Below, piece after piece: positions 26,367 to 33,488 of a DNA stretch of 48,138 nt. Origin of the DNA: Thermoproteota archaeon. Its GTDB lineage: Archaea > Korarchaeota > Korarchaeia > Korarchaeales > Korarchaeaceae. The DNA is taken from contig JAMOVA010000049.1 of NCBI GenBank assembly GCA_027061785.1, positions 1-48,138 of the forward strand, in the 5' to 3' direction. Under the pieces are notes generated by a model. It made no database searches. It was given only the letters and a program-made list of their open reading frames with translations, and was not told where the DNA came from. The position numbers and the translations under genes were made by a program. How positions within the stretch are numbered: position 1 is the stretch's first letter; each line of letters begins with the position of its first letter.

Positions 26367-26745
26367 CTTCATCATGTTCCTCAGCCTTGAGTTCCTCTAA
26401 AACCCTCTCGAGTAATTCCCTCCATAACTGAAGGATGTCCTTCGTTTCCATCTCCTTGAACGGTTCATCTTCGAGGAACCTGTCGATCGACTGGATGATC
26501 ATGAGTAACTCATCCCTATCCATCCTGATACTCTTTCCCAACAAACTCCTCTCCTCGAAGTTACCCTCTCTCAAGCTCTTCACTACCACTTGCAGGTGCT
26601 CACGCAGAACCGAGCCCTCGTCGTAGCCCGAGAGCGCGTTAGAGATCTTCTTCAGGAGGTCATCCTCGACCGACCCTTTCTTCCTGTACTCCAGAACCGC
26701 CCTTGATAGCAGCTCAGGCAATTCTTCTGCTACTGAGCTATCCAT
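26356..26745 (-). CDS. Small acidic helical protein, unknown function
   Basis: 129 residues from ATG 26745 (AAGGTG 5 nt before; GTG 26751 is the alternative). Highly charged, predicted all-helical, no Cys, no recognised motif. Convergent with the AAA ATPase. A TATA-like core lies about 30-40 nt upstream, shared with the divergent sRNA gene. Confidence 0.6.
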   Translation of the reverse strand: MDSSVAEELPELLSRAVLEYRKKGSVEDDLLKKISNALSGYDEGSVLREHLQVVVKSLREGNFEERSLLGKSIRMDRDELLMIIQSIDRFLEDEPFKEMETKDILQLWRELLERVLEELKAEEHDEVSS

Positions 26746-26774
26746 GTTCACACCTTCGGGAAGGAGGGGGAGGC

Positions 26775-26787
26775 ATTAATAATATCA
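26775..26787. promoter_or_regulatory. TATA core between the acidic-protein gene and the C/D sRNA
   Basis: ATTAATAATATCA. On the plus strand it is about 20-30 nt before the sRNA's terminal stem; on the minus strand about 30-42 nt before the ATG at 26745. A single core could serve both. Confidence 0.5.
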
Positions 26788-26804
26788 TCCCCTCCACTTA
26801 TAGG

Positions 26805-26869
26805 CTGGGGGGATGATGTAAAAGGGCCCTCTGATTCGTGAAGACGATCTTGAGTCCTGACTCCCCCAG
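26805..26869 (+). ncRNA. C/D box guide sRNA, D guide predicted to target C34 of tRNA-Leu(CAA)
   Basis: Terminal stem CTGGGGG (26805-26811) pairs with CCCCCAG (26863-26869). Box C ATGATGT (26813-26819), 11-nt guide, D' CTGA (26831-26834), 3-nt spacer, C' GTGAAGA (26838-26844), 12-nt guide, D CTGA (26857-26860). This matches the compact archaeal C/D spacing. The D guide (26845-26856) is complementary to GACUCAAGAUCG, the anticodon arm of a tRNA with anticodon CAA; the fifth nucleotide before box D (26852) pairs with C34, so 2'-O-methylation there is predicted. The D' guide target (AGGGCCCUUU-like) is unknown. L7Ae for this RNP is encoded in the window. Confidence 0.78.
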
Positions 26870-26920
26870 AGAAATTCTCTATCGTTCTTAAACGTCCCTC
26901 CGTCTGTGGGAGGGATGAAA

Positions 26921-26933
26921 AACTTTATTTAAG
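26921..26933 (+). promoter_or_regulatory. TATA box of tRNA-Val(GAC)
   Basis: AACTTTATTTAAG, 20-32 nt before the tRNA 5' end. Confidence 0.6.
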
Positions 26934-26952
26934 GGACCTCCCAAACCACAAG

Positions 26953-27028
26953 GGGCCGGTGGTCTAGCGGCTATGACGCCGCCTTGACGAGGCGGAGGTC
27001 GGGGGTTCGAGTCCCCCCCGGCCCACCA
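26953..27028 (+). tRNA. tRNA-Val (GAC), CCA encoded
   Basis: Full cloverleaf: acceptor GGGCCGG/CCGGCCC, D arm, anticodon stem CCGCC/GGCGG with loop TTGACGA (anticodon GAC), T stem GGGGG/CCCCC with loop TTCGAGT, discriminator A and encoded CCA. No intron. Identical to the tRNA-Val(CAC) at 34775-34847 outside the anticodon loop. Confidence 0.96.
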
Positions 27029-27051
27029 ACGAGAAAAAGAGGGACAGGAAT

Positions 27052-27333
27052 ATGGCCAGGTACTCGGTTTCTAGGCTCGCTGGTAAACCCATAATAACGG
27101 ACAAGGGTCTAATGCTAGGAGAGGTTACCGATCTGATCGTCGATGAGATAACCGGTAAGATGATTTCCCTGGTAGTGAAGAGCAGTAGAGGTGCTGCTGA
27201 TGCCCTGCTGCAGAAGCTGAAGAAGGACAGGAAGGGCAACGTTCTAATTCCTTACTCTACTGTGAAGTACATAAGGGAAATGATCGTTGTAGATGAACGC
27301 CTCCTAAAGGTGTACATCGCCACCAAGGGCTAG
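27052..27333 (+). CDS. PRC-barrel domain protein
   Basis: 93 residues forming a single PRC-barrel: SRLAGKPIITDKGLMLGEV, DLIVDEITGKMISLVV and LIPYSTVKYIREMIVVDE. Archaeal stand-alone PRC-barrel proteins are proposed RNA-processing or division-related adaptors (CdpB-type proteins are PRC-barrels in haloarchaea). Starts 23 nt after the tRNA and may be co-transcribed with it. Function not proven. Confidence 0.85.
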   Translation: MARYSVSRLAGKPIITDKGLMLGEVTDLIVDEITGKMISLVVKSSRGAADALLQKLKKDRKGNVLIPYSTVKYIREMIVVDERLLKVYIATKG

Positions 27334-27584
27334 CCGAAAGCGGTCTTCACAATGAAAGATCTTAACTCATCTGTCAAGACAGTAAGTATCGCCTTGACCT
27401 TTAGGACATTGGGAACATTTTCTTCTCCCCAATAAAATGGAGCGACCTCCTTACCCATCAGATTCAGCAGCTCATTAGCGCCCTCAAGCAATTCCTCTAC
27501 TTCTAGATGGCTAGGATTTGGAAGAGAATTCCTAGTAAGCCTCCTTATCTCCGCATTCTTCTCTAGTATTAGGGTGAGAGACAC
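27330..27584 (-). CDS. Small hypothetical protein
   Basis: 84 residues from GTG 27584. Mostly helical; no family recognised. It fills the space between the PRC-barrel gene (4-nt convergent overlap) and Rpo8 and has a TATA-like core about 25-37 nt upstream. Codon use resembles neighbours, but the start lacks a strong ribosome binding site. Confidence 0.5.
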   Translation of the reverse strand: MSLTLILEKNAEIRRLTRNSLPNPSHLEVEELLEGANELLNLMGKEVAPFYWGEENVPNVLKVKAILTVLTDELRSFIVKTAFG

Positions 27585-27608
27585 CTATTCCCCCCCAAGA
27601 TGAAGGGA

Positions 27609-27621
27609 AGATGTTTTATTA
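27609..27621. promoter_or_regulatory. Shared TATA core between Rpo8 and the divergent small gene
   Basis: AGATGTTTTATTA, about 35-47 nt before the Rpo8 ATG and about 25-37 nt before the GTG at 27584 on the other strand. Confidence 0.45.
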
Positions 27622-27655
27622 CGGAGGGGCGCGGCAATGAAGAGGTGAAAGTTTG

Positions 27656-27994
27656 ATGGGAATAGAGGCCACCCTAGAGACCTTGGAAAGGGATCCTGTG
27701 TTCGACATAGAGGTGGCTAAGTTCAAATCGAAGGACGGATCTCTTACCCTCTCACTGGAGCTACCTAGAGATCTAATTGACTTGAAGAAAGGATCTAAGG
27801 TCTTGATAGATCTGGGTGAGGAGGGCGAGGGAGATCTGGTCATGAAGGGAGTGGTCTACAAGGTAGATGAGGGAGAAAAGAAGATTGAAATCTCCTTCCA
27901 TGGTCTCTGGATGAGAATATCCTACAAGAAGAACCCATTCGACTTGGAGGAGGGTAAAGAAGTGTATTTGGTGATGAAGCTCCCCAAGAAATAA
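27656..27994 (+). CDS. rpoG: RNA polymerase subunit Rpo8 (RpoG, Rpb8 homologue)
   Basis: 112 residues from ATG 27656 (GAGGTGA 7 nt before). The N-terminal half has FDIEVAKFKSKDGSLTLSLELPRDL and the C-terminal half VMKGVVYKVD followed by IEISFHGLWMRIS, matching the Rpb8 layout (ydyvmyGkvY, then isFgGLlm). In archaea this subunit is reported from Crenarchaeota and Korarchaeota. It is short and divergent, so the call rests on motif order. It lies just upstream of a TFB-like gene, fitting a transcription role. Confidence 0.75.
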   Translation: MGIEATLETLERDPVFDIEVAKFKSKDGSLTLSLELPRDLIDLKKGSKVLIDLGEEGEGDLVMKGVVYKVDEGEKKIEISFHGLWMRISYKKNPFDLEEGKEVYLVMKLPKK

Positions 27995-28042
27995 AGTATA
28001 TGCACATTTATGAAAATTTTATTTAACATACGTGCAAGAAAT

Positions 28043-28053
28043 GATTAAAATTA
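28043..28053 (+). promoter_or_regulatory. TATA box of the TFB-like gene
   Basis: GATTAAAATTA in a strongly AT-rich stretch, 23-33 nt before the ATG at 28076, consistent with a leaderless transcript (no ribosome binding site is seen). Confidence 0.5.
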
Positions 28054-28075
28054 TGAGAAATTTATGCCATAGTGT

Positions 28076-28807
28076 ATGAGGAGATGCCCGTTGTGTGGAT
28101 CCCCCCTCCGGGATGAGGGCGGGTTGCTGGTCTGTGGTAGATGCGGGTTCATAGTAGATGAAGACCTAGTGCCTAGCTTATTTGACCGCAGCGATTCACC
28201 GATGATGAGTAGGAGCAGATCGCTGGAACATATGGCGAGGGAGCTAGACCTCTCAGACGAGATCATTAAGCTCGCTGAAGAACTCGTAAGGGCATATAGC
28301 TCCCTATATGGGAAGGTCCATACACATTCTATACTCTTAGCGGCCCTAATAGTGGCCAGTAGATTAAGAGGATCGCCTATCCCTATAAAAGAAGCAATAA
28401 GACGTCTCTCCATTGGGGTATCGCCTTCAAGAGTGGCTTTCTATGTAGGGAGGCTAGAGGACCTGCTACCTAGGAAGGACATACCTTGGGAGGGTTACAT
28501 AAACTACCTGATAGCTAAGATGTCCAGAGACGAGGAACTCATGAGGAAACTGGAAAAGGCTTCAGGTAAAGTGGATCCAAGGATACTCTTAGAGAGACTC
28601 AGGATAAGAGCGCTGAAGGAGATGAAAGAACTGAGAAACAGAAAGAGATCCGCCTTGGTGGGGAGGAATCCTGTGTACATCGCCGCAGCAGTAGTGTATC
28701 TAGCTGGAAAGAAGATAGGAATGAGGTATCTCTCACAAGGAGTGATCGCAGATCTGCTAGGAGCCAACAGATCGACCATTTCTAAGGTCTTAGGCTTGGT
28801 GAAATGA
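28076..28807 (+). CDS. Short TFIIB-like transcription factor
   Basis: 243 residues. N-terminal zinc ribbon with C4, C7, C20, C23 (CPLCG, CGRCG), then two cyclin-like repeats: the first about 50-130, the second about 150-243 ending in GVIADLLGANRSTISKVLGLVK, the TFB helix-turn-helix. At 243 residues it is shorter than usual TFB (about 300), with the B-reader/linker region nearly missing. It may be an auxiliary TFB paralogue rather than the main factor. Followed without a gap by a coiled-coil microprotein. Confidence 0.82.
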   Translation: MRRCPLCGSPLRDEGGLLVCGRCGFIVDEDLVPSLFDRSDSPMMSRSRSLEHMARELDLSDEIIKLAEELVRAYSSLYGKVHTHSILLAALIVASRLRGSPIPIKEAIRRLSIGVSPSRVAFYVGRLEDLLPRKDIPWEGYINYLIAKMSRDEELMRKLEKASGKVDPRILLERLRIRALKEMKELRNRKRSALVGRNPVYIAAAVVYLAGKKIGMRYLSQGVIADLLGANRSTISKVLGLVK

Positions 28808-28950
28808 TGGAGGAGAAACTGGAGCTGGAATCTATAGAGCATCAGATAGAATACCTGTTCTTCAAGCTAGACGATATAATCCACAGGATACGCGAGATCG
28901 AATCTAGGTTGGAACGGCTGGAGAGGAAGATCCTCTATGAAAGCCGATAG
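28804..28950 (+). CDS. Coiled-coil microprotein between the TFB-like and HerA-like genes
   Basis: 48 residues from ATG 28804 (a second ATG is at 28807). The start overlaps the TFB-like stop (AAATGATGG) and its end overlaps the ATPase start by 14 nt. Sequence is a single amphipathic coiled coil with heptad-spaced Leu/Ile (IEHQIEYL, IIHRIREIESRLERLERKI). Too short for standard gene callers. Tight overlaps on both sides support it as a real operon member; partner unknown. Confidence 0.6.
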   Translation: MMEEKLELESIEHQIEYLFFKLDDIIHRIREIESRLERLERKILYESR

Positions 28951-30652
28951 AGGAGATCTACTTGTTATGATGGCTTTAATCCTACTAGTGGCCCTTTGGG
29001 TATATAGGAGAGGGTATCAAGCCCTAGTTCCTCAGGTCTTAATATCTATTGGCAAATATCTGATGACCATTCCCTTAGCGTTGATTCCTCCGCTTATAGT
29101 CGTCATTCTCAAGTTCAAGAGGAGTAGAAGAGATGATTTATCTATTAACGCTGCTCTGGTGAGCACAGATAGAGGGACATTCCTAGTAGCTCCTCTGAAA
29201 ATCGAAGTTAAAGGAAGCGAGTCCCAGCTCGATTTCAATTCGCTAAGCAATGTACTTGAGGACTTAGGGATAGGAATCACGGTGATCATCAACAGATGGC
29301 CAGGGAGATCCTTTTTCTCTTGGAAGCAGGACGGTAGCCTGTTCCTGAGCGGGCTGATATGGAGAAAGCTGGATAACTTGGAGGAGACACAGAGCATGAT
29401 AAAAGCGGCAATACCTGCACTGAACAGCTCTATGGAGGGAATAAAGGTAGGGATCGACCACAAAGCTAGGTTGGATCCGGAGCTATTCTCCGAGATAATG
29501 CGCATGGGCTATGAGGGTGAGGAACTCTCCGTTAGAGTAGAGAGGGAGGAGAGGACCGACATCCCTGTAATTGAGCTGGGTGAGAGCTCAGGCCGGACAT
29601 TCGGCATATCCTTGAGAGACCTCACTAGACATGTCCTCATAGTTGGCCAAACCGGTTCCGGTAAGACCACTACCGCTAAGAGAATAGTTTATGAGGCTTG
29701 GAACCTCGGTATACCCTCCCTGATTCTGGATATCCACTGGGAATACAAGGGGTTTGTGTTCCAGCTGGGAGGCAGGATCTTCTCGACCAAGGACGGAATG
29801 CCCCTCGCCTGCATAAATCCACTGTCTGAAATACATGAGTTAGGAGCGACATTCTTGATATCAGAAACTCTCTCTTCTATACTGGATCTGACTCCTTCCC
29901 AGTTTTACCTTTTGAATCAGGCGCTTAAGAGGCTGAGAGATCTATCCATGGGGGGAGCTAAACCCAACCTCAAAGACCTCGTCGAGATGGTGCGAACCTT
30001 AGAACCAGCATCCCACGCCGAAGAAGAGAGTAAAGCATCACTCCTGAGGAAAATGGAGCCGATAGTTAGCTCGCCCGGTGCAGGGATCTTTGACTGCGAC
30101 AACCTCAACGAGAGGGTATTAGGGGAGACAATATCCCTCATAGAAATGGGAGATGTGGAGAGCGATATCTTGAAGCAGATAGCCGCCTTCTTTATCCTGA
30201 AGAGGTTGAAGGATCTGTTCACTAGGGAAGAGAGGAAATCCACCTATCCTAAATTGATCGTGGTAATTGAGGAGGCTGAGAAGCTCCTTCCTAGCTACAA
30301 GGATGCCACGGGCATGGACATCATCGACAGATTGTTCTCAGAGCTCAGGAAGTTCGGCGTGTCCTTGGTGCTGGTGTCCCAAAATATCTCTGAGATACCT
30401 GAGGGAGTCGTGAGGAACGCTGGCACCAAGATATTTCACAGAATAGACTCACCATCCGACGTGAAGGGGATCAGATCCTTGATAAGCGAGAGGGAAATTG
30501 TGGACAGGATAACTAGGCTATCCACGGGAGAGTGCATCGTCTCAACTCCGAAGTACATCAAGGCAGTGAGGATCTCACCGCCCGAGGAGGAGGTACTCGA
30601 TCCAAAGTCCATAGAAGAGGTAGTATCGAGGGAGAGGTTCTACTTCCCATGA
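28937..30652 (+). CDS. Membrane-anchored HerA/VirB4-like ATPase
   Basis: 571 residues. Two N-terminal membrane segments (about 8-23 and 41-60), a ferredoxin-like region (about 70-205), then a HerA/FtsK-type ATPase: Walker A GQTGSGKT (237-244), DIHWEYKG, Walker B LIVVIEEAEK and a C-terminal arginine-containing motif. Membrane anchoring separates it from soluble HerA-NurA repair helicases and recalls CedB, the DNA-import ATPase of Sulfolobales, or conjugation VirB4. No other Ced or NurA gene is seen. It overlaps the microprotein and converges on the kinase gene (13-nt overlap). Confidence 0.82.
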   Translation: MKADRGDLLVMMALILLVALWVYRRGYQALVPQVLISIGKYLMTIPLALIPPLIVVILKFKRSRRDDLSINAALVSTDRGTFLVAPLKIEVKGSESQLDFNSLSNVLEDLGIGITVIINRWPGRSFFSWKQDGSLFLSGLIWRKLDNLEETQSMIKAAIPALNSSMEGIKVGIDHKARLDPELFSEIMRMGYEGEELSVRVEREERTDIPVIELGESSGRTFGISLRDLTRHVLIVGQTGSGKTTTAKRIVYEAWNLGIPSLILDIHWEYKGFVFQLGGRIFSTKDGMPLACINPLSEIHELGATFLISETLSSILDLTPSQFYLLNQALKRLRDLSMGGAKPNLKDLVEMVRTLEPASHAEEESKASLLRKMEPIVSSPGAGIFDCDNLNERVLGETISLIEMGDVESDILKQIAAFFILKRLKDLFTREERKSTYPKLIVVIEEAEKLLPSYKDATGMDIIDRLFSELRKFGVSLVLVSQNISEIPEGVVRNAGTKIFHRIDSPSDVKGIRSLISEREIVDRITRLSTGECIVSTPKYIKAVRISPPEEEVLDPKSIEEVVSRERFYFP

Positions 30653-31257
30653 CCCTCGCGAGCGAGGCGTTCCAGCAAAGACATGAAGTCGTCCGTCCAA
30701 TTGAATCGTCTACTCACATCTTTACCCTCGAGCTTCATCAGGACATACTCAACCTCGCGGTCGAGATCGCCGCTACAACCGTCAACCTGTACTATCCTAT
30801 CCCACTCAGCGATCTCCAATGCGTCCTGTAAGGGGCCATCTATAGCCTCATACTCTACATTCTCCCTGATCTTAAGGGGACGATATCCCCTCGACTCCAG
30901 CCTCTCTAAGAGGACGGAGGGTCTGCACCTGACAACCACCACCAAAACCACATCCTCCTGGGGAATGGCATAAGGGGAGATCGTCTCGACGACTAAGCAT
31001 TCTTCTGCCCTTAGAATTCTCGAAATCTCTTCCCGGATACTGTTCTCATCTAGGATTAGCGTATCTCTCTCCTCATCCTTTCCTAAGATGTATCCCCTCT
31101 CCTTGGCCATGTCGCCCACATTTATGTGGCGGCACCTCAGCACTTCGGCTAATCTCCGGCACAGGGTACTCTTGCCGGAAGCAGGCGCTCCTATAACTAC
31201 TATTAGGCCCGATGGTCTAGAGCGAGGGCCAGAAACATTTATATTTCCCATACACAT
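30640..31257 (-). CDS. AK6/Fap7-like adenylate kinase
   Basis: 205 residues. P-loop GAPASGKST near residues 24-32, the NMP-binding segment HINVGDMAKERG followed by DEERDTLILDEN, which is the hallmark of Fap7/hCINAP-type kinases, and PSVLLERLESRGY in the lid region. Known members act in 18S/16S maturation and bind S11. It is about 20 residues longer than usual. The only in-frame starts (31257, 31251) lie beside the promoter of the divergent tRNA-Glu, so its own promoter must overlap that tRNA gene. Confidence 0.82.
   Translation of the reverse strand: MCMGNINVSGPRSRPSGLIVVIGAPASGKSTLCRRLAEVLRCRHINVGDMAKERGYILGKDEERDTLILDENSIREEISRILRAEECLVVETISPYAIPQEDVVLVVVVRCRPSVLLERLESRGYRPLKIRENVEYEAIDGPLQDALEIAEWDRIVQVDGCSGDLDREVEYVLMKLEGKDVSRRFNWTDDFMSLLERLAREGHGK
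31236..31246 (+). promoter_or_regulatory. TATA box of tRNA-Glu
   Basis: CATTTATATTT, 25-35 nt before the tRNA 5' end. It lies inside the first codons of the divergent kinase gene. Confidence 0.6.
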
Positions 31258-31270
31258 CCCTTGGCCATGG

Positions 31271-31348
31271 GCTCCGGTGGTGTAGCCCGGTCAAGCATAG
31301 GGGCCTCTCGAGCCCCAGACCCGGGTTCAAATCCCGGCCGGAGCACCA
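31271..31348 (+). tRNA. tRNA-Glu (CTC), CCA encoded
   Basis: Acceptor GCTCCGG/CCGGAGC, D arm GTGTAGCCCGGTCAAGCAT-type, anticodon stem GGGGC/GCCCC with loop CTCTCGA (anticodon CTC), T stem CCGGG/CCCGG with TTCAAAT, discriminator A, CCA. No intron. A T-rich stretch follows. Confidence 0.96.
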
Positions 31349-31370
31349 TTTTCCTCTCCATTTTGTCGGT

Positions 31371-31760
31371 TCAGTATGGGAGTTCTCCGAACATGGAAGT
31401 TATTGGGTGGAACTCCGCGACACCTACTAGGATGGACCATATTACGTAAGCTGTGAGGGCCGCCACTATCAGACGGACAGGTTGCTTATTGTAGGCCGGT
31501 ATCAGCAGGAAAAGCGCTTGGATCATCACTAACACCAAATAGAAGTTCCCCATTATGACGTCGTAGGGTTGCATCCACACTATCATTACCCACACTCCCA
31601 ACTCCGCTATGAAGAGCGCGACCGGAAAAGTGAACACCGCGAAAAGAACACCGTATATTGCCTCCACCAAAGTCTTCTTTATGGCGGGAGGTAGCCCCCT
31701 CCTCCTTCTCCTAGAGATAGCTGTTCTACCCCTTCTCCAACTCCTAGAGGATCTTAACAT
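31371..31760 (-). CDS. Small integral membrane protein, basic N-terminus
   Basis: 129 residues. An Arg-rich N-terminal 28 residues (SWRRGRTAISRRRRRG) precede about four hydrophobic segments. GAGGTGATCT precedes the ATG, 5 nt after pyrH. No family recognised. Last gene of the taw1-pyrH operon; the positively charged leader should sit in the cytoplasm. Confidence 0.72.
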   Translation of the reverse strand: MLRSSRSWRRGRTAISRRRRRGLPPAIKKTLVEAIYGVLFAVFTFPVALFIAELGVWVMIVWMQPYDVIMGNFYLVLVMIQALFLLIPAYNKQPVRLIVAALTAYVIWSILVGVAEFHPITSMFGELPY

Positions 31761-31764
31761 GAGA

Positions 31765-32454
31765 TCACCTCGGTTTTACTAGGCTCCCTGCCCTCTTACC
31801 ACTCACTAGGTCAAGTAGAGCCTCAGGTTCATCCCCACTTAAAATTATCGTTGAGATAGACGATCTCTTCAGTATTTTGATTGACAATGCGTCGAGAAGC
31901 TCGTACCTACCCGGATGATACAACTTGTCCCTCAGAATATGCTCTAGATCGTCGTAGGACAACTCCTCTATCTTTCTAGCGTCTGTATAACGGGTGGGAT
32001 CCTTGTCATAAACCCCGTCCACCCCAGTCATCTTCACCAAGAGGTCCAAGCCGAGCCTCTCGGCCATGAGCGCTGCAACAGCGTCCGTGGACTGTCCGGG
32101 CTGCATACCTCCAGATACAGGTATCCTGCCCAATTGGAATGCGAGAGCAGCTTCATCGTAATCCTCGATCACTCTTGGGAAGGCGATCTCCCCCAGTGCC
32201 GCTATCATGACTAGGGCGTGTAGCCTCGTGGCGAGTATCCCTGCCAGATCCTGCAGGAATTTATTCCCACCTAACGATCCGACGGCCTCTATGTACTTCC
32301 TAGCGGTATCGCTTCCACCCGTGACTATAGCCAGTTTTCTGTCCTTGGAGAGGTTCCTAACAACTTTAGCCGTTCTCTCGAGCAGAGTGAAGTCCCCATC
32401 GGTGATGCCTCTGAACACATGCCCTCCTAGAAGTAGGACGAATCCCTCGGTCAT
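31765..32454 (-). CDS. pyrH: UMP kinase, archaeal type
   Basis: 229-residue amino-acid-kinase-fold enzyme phosphorylating UMP to UDP. Seen: TGGSDTARKYIE, GGMQPGQSTDAVAA, KMTGVDGVYDKDP and the C-terminal RSSISTIILSGDEPE. Length matches archaeal PyrH. The N-terminal LLLGGHVF replaces the more common GGS segment. Middle gene of taw1-pyrH-membrane protein; GGTGATCTC precedes its ATG. Confidence 0.9.
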   Translation of the reverse strand: MTEGFVLLLGGHVFRGITDGDFTLLERTAKVVRNLSKDRKLAIVTGGSDTARKYIEAVGSLGGNKFLQDLAGILATRLHALVMIAALGEIAFPRVIEDYDEAALAFQLGRIPVSGGMQPGQSTDAVAALMAERLGLDLLVKMTGVDGVYDKDPTRYTDARKIEELSYDDLEHILRDKLYHPGRYELLDALSIKILKRSSISTIILSGDEPEALLDLVSGKRAGSLVKPR

Positions 32455-32463
32455 GAGATCACC

Positions 32464-33450
32464 TTAGTAGAATCTTATCGCCCTCTCCAGTCTCGATAGG
32501 AGCACTATCCTACTCTCAGGAGACTCGTCTATGATATTATAGCCCGTCAGCTCCGCTATTTTGGATGCAAAAGCCCTTACCTCCTCATGGGTTGGCATGT
32601 TCTCCCTCCCCAGCCTCCTCCTAGAGTATCCCACCCACATGTAGGCCTTGGGCTCCACATACGTGGGCTGAGATGCCTTTATCAGCCGAGAGAATTCCTC
32701 TATCACCTTATCGTCCATGTTGAATCCCTTTATCAGGGGTATCCTCATGACGGTGGGAGAGGAGAAGGACTGGAGCATCCCTAGGGTCTTCTGAAGCCTA
32801 GACCATGCATCAGGCCACAATGGGCGGGTTATTTCCATGTAGAGCCTCTCGTTCGGGGCGGGGACGGTGACATATAGTTGAGTAGGCTCTCTTTCCAAGT
32901 TCTCCAGCCTCTCAGGGAGGGTACCATTCGTGACGATGAAGGTGGTCATCCCCCTCTTCGCGTACGCTTCCACGAGTCCACCTATGTGCGGATAAAGTGT
33001 GGGCTCCCCCGTCAGGGAGATGGCTGCATGCTTTGGCTCCTCTGCCTCGTACACCCATTCCTTCCTAAACACCTTCACTCCCTTGTAGCCCTGTACTATC
33101 ATTCTCTGCAATCTGATACTCTCCTCGGCTATTTCCTCCGGATCGTCCCACTTCGCATCCTCTTCAGGTACTTCCTTCCACCTGAACTCGGCCGGTACAT
33201 CGCTCACATTTAACCTCCAGCAGTAGAGGCACTGTAGGTTGCAGAAGGACGCGGTGGGGGTCATCTGGAGGCATCTCCACGAGGGAATGCCGTAGAACTT
33301 GTGCTTGTAGCAGGTTCTTCCCTCCATTAGGGCCTTTCTGAACCAGTAGCATGGTTTCATGGCTGAATGATTCAGGATTATCTTGTACCCCTGCTTCTCC
33401 ATGAGTTTCCTCACGTGATCGGGTATCCTCACGAGACCGGTGGATAACAT
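32464..33450 (-). CDS. taw1: 4-demethylwyosine synthase (Taw1/TYW1)
   Basis: 328-residue radical SAM enzyme that condenses pyruvate with m1G37 of tRNA-Phe to make the tricyclic base of wyosine. Seen: SAMKPCYWFRKAL, RTCYKHKFYGIPSWRCLQM, radical SAM CNLQCLYC, ISLTGEPTLYP and KAYMWVGYSRRRL. As in other archaea there is no N-terminal flavodoxin domain. The start codon lies under the TATA box of the divergent translin-like gene, 35 bp away. No taw2/taw3 is seen in the window. Confidence 0.95.
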   Translation of the reverse strand: MLSTGLVRIPDHVRKLMEKQGYKIILNHSAMKPCYWFRKALMEGRTCYKHKFYGIPSWRCLQMTPTASFCNLQCLYCWRLNVSDVPAEFRWKEVPEEDAKWDDPEEIAEESIRLQRMIVQGYKGVKVFRKEWVYEAEEPKHAAISLTGEPTLYPHIGGLVEAYAKRGMTTFIVTNGTLPERLENLEREPTQLYVTVPAPNERLYMEITRPLWPDAWSRLQKTLGMLQSFSSPTVMRIPLIKGFNMDDKVIEEFSRLIKASQPTYVEPKAYMWVGYSRRRLGRENMPTHEEVRAFASKIAELTGYNIIDESPESRIVLLSRLERAIRFY

Positions 33451-33488
33451 CTTTATCCATGCTGAGACCGAGTTCCCGATAAATAATG
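33451..33488. promoter_or_regulatory. Interlocked divergent leaderless promoters (taw1 / translin-like)
   Basis: Only 35 bp separate the two start codons. CTTTATCC (33451-33458) is 28-35 nt before the plus-strand ATG and abuts the taw1 start; ATTATTTATCG (minus, 33478-33488) is 28-38 nt before the taw1 ATG and covers the translin-like start codon. Confidence 0.5.

Noticed and set aside
26964-27239. Minus-strand frame over the tRNA with an RGGLEPPTSAS segment
   Set aside because: This is the well-known spurious translation of tRNA T-arm sequence and is antisense to the PRC-barrel gene.
28937-30652. Calling the ATPase HerA of the HerA-NurA repair complex
   Set aside because: No nurA, mre11 or rad50 neighbour, and the two N-terminal membrane helices are not a feature of soluble HerA.
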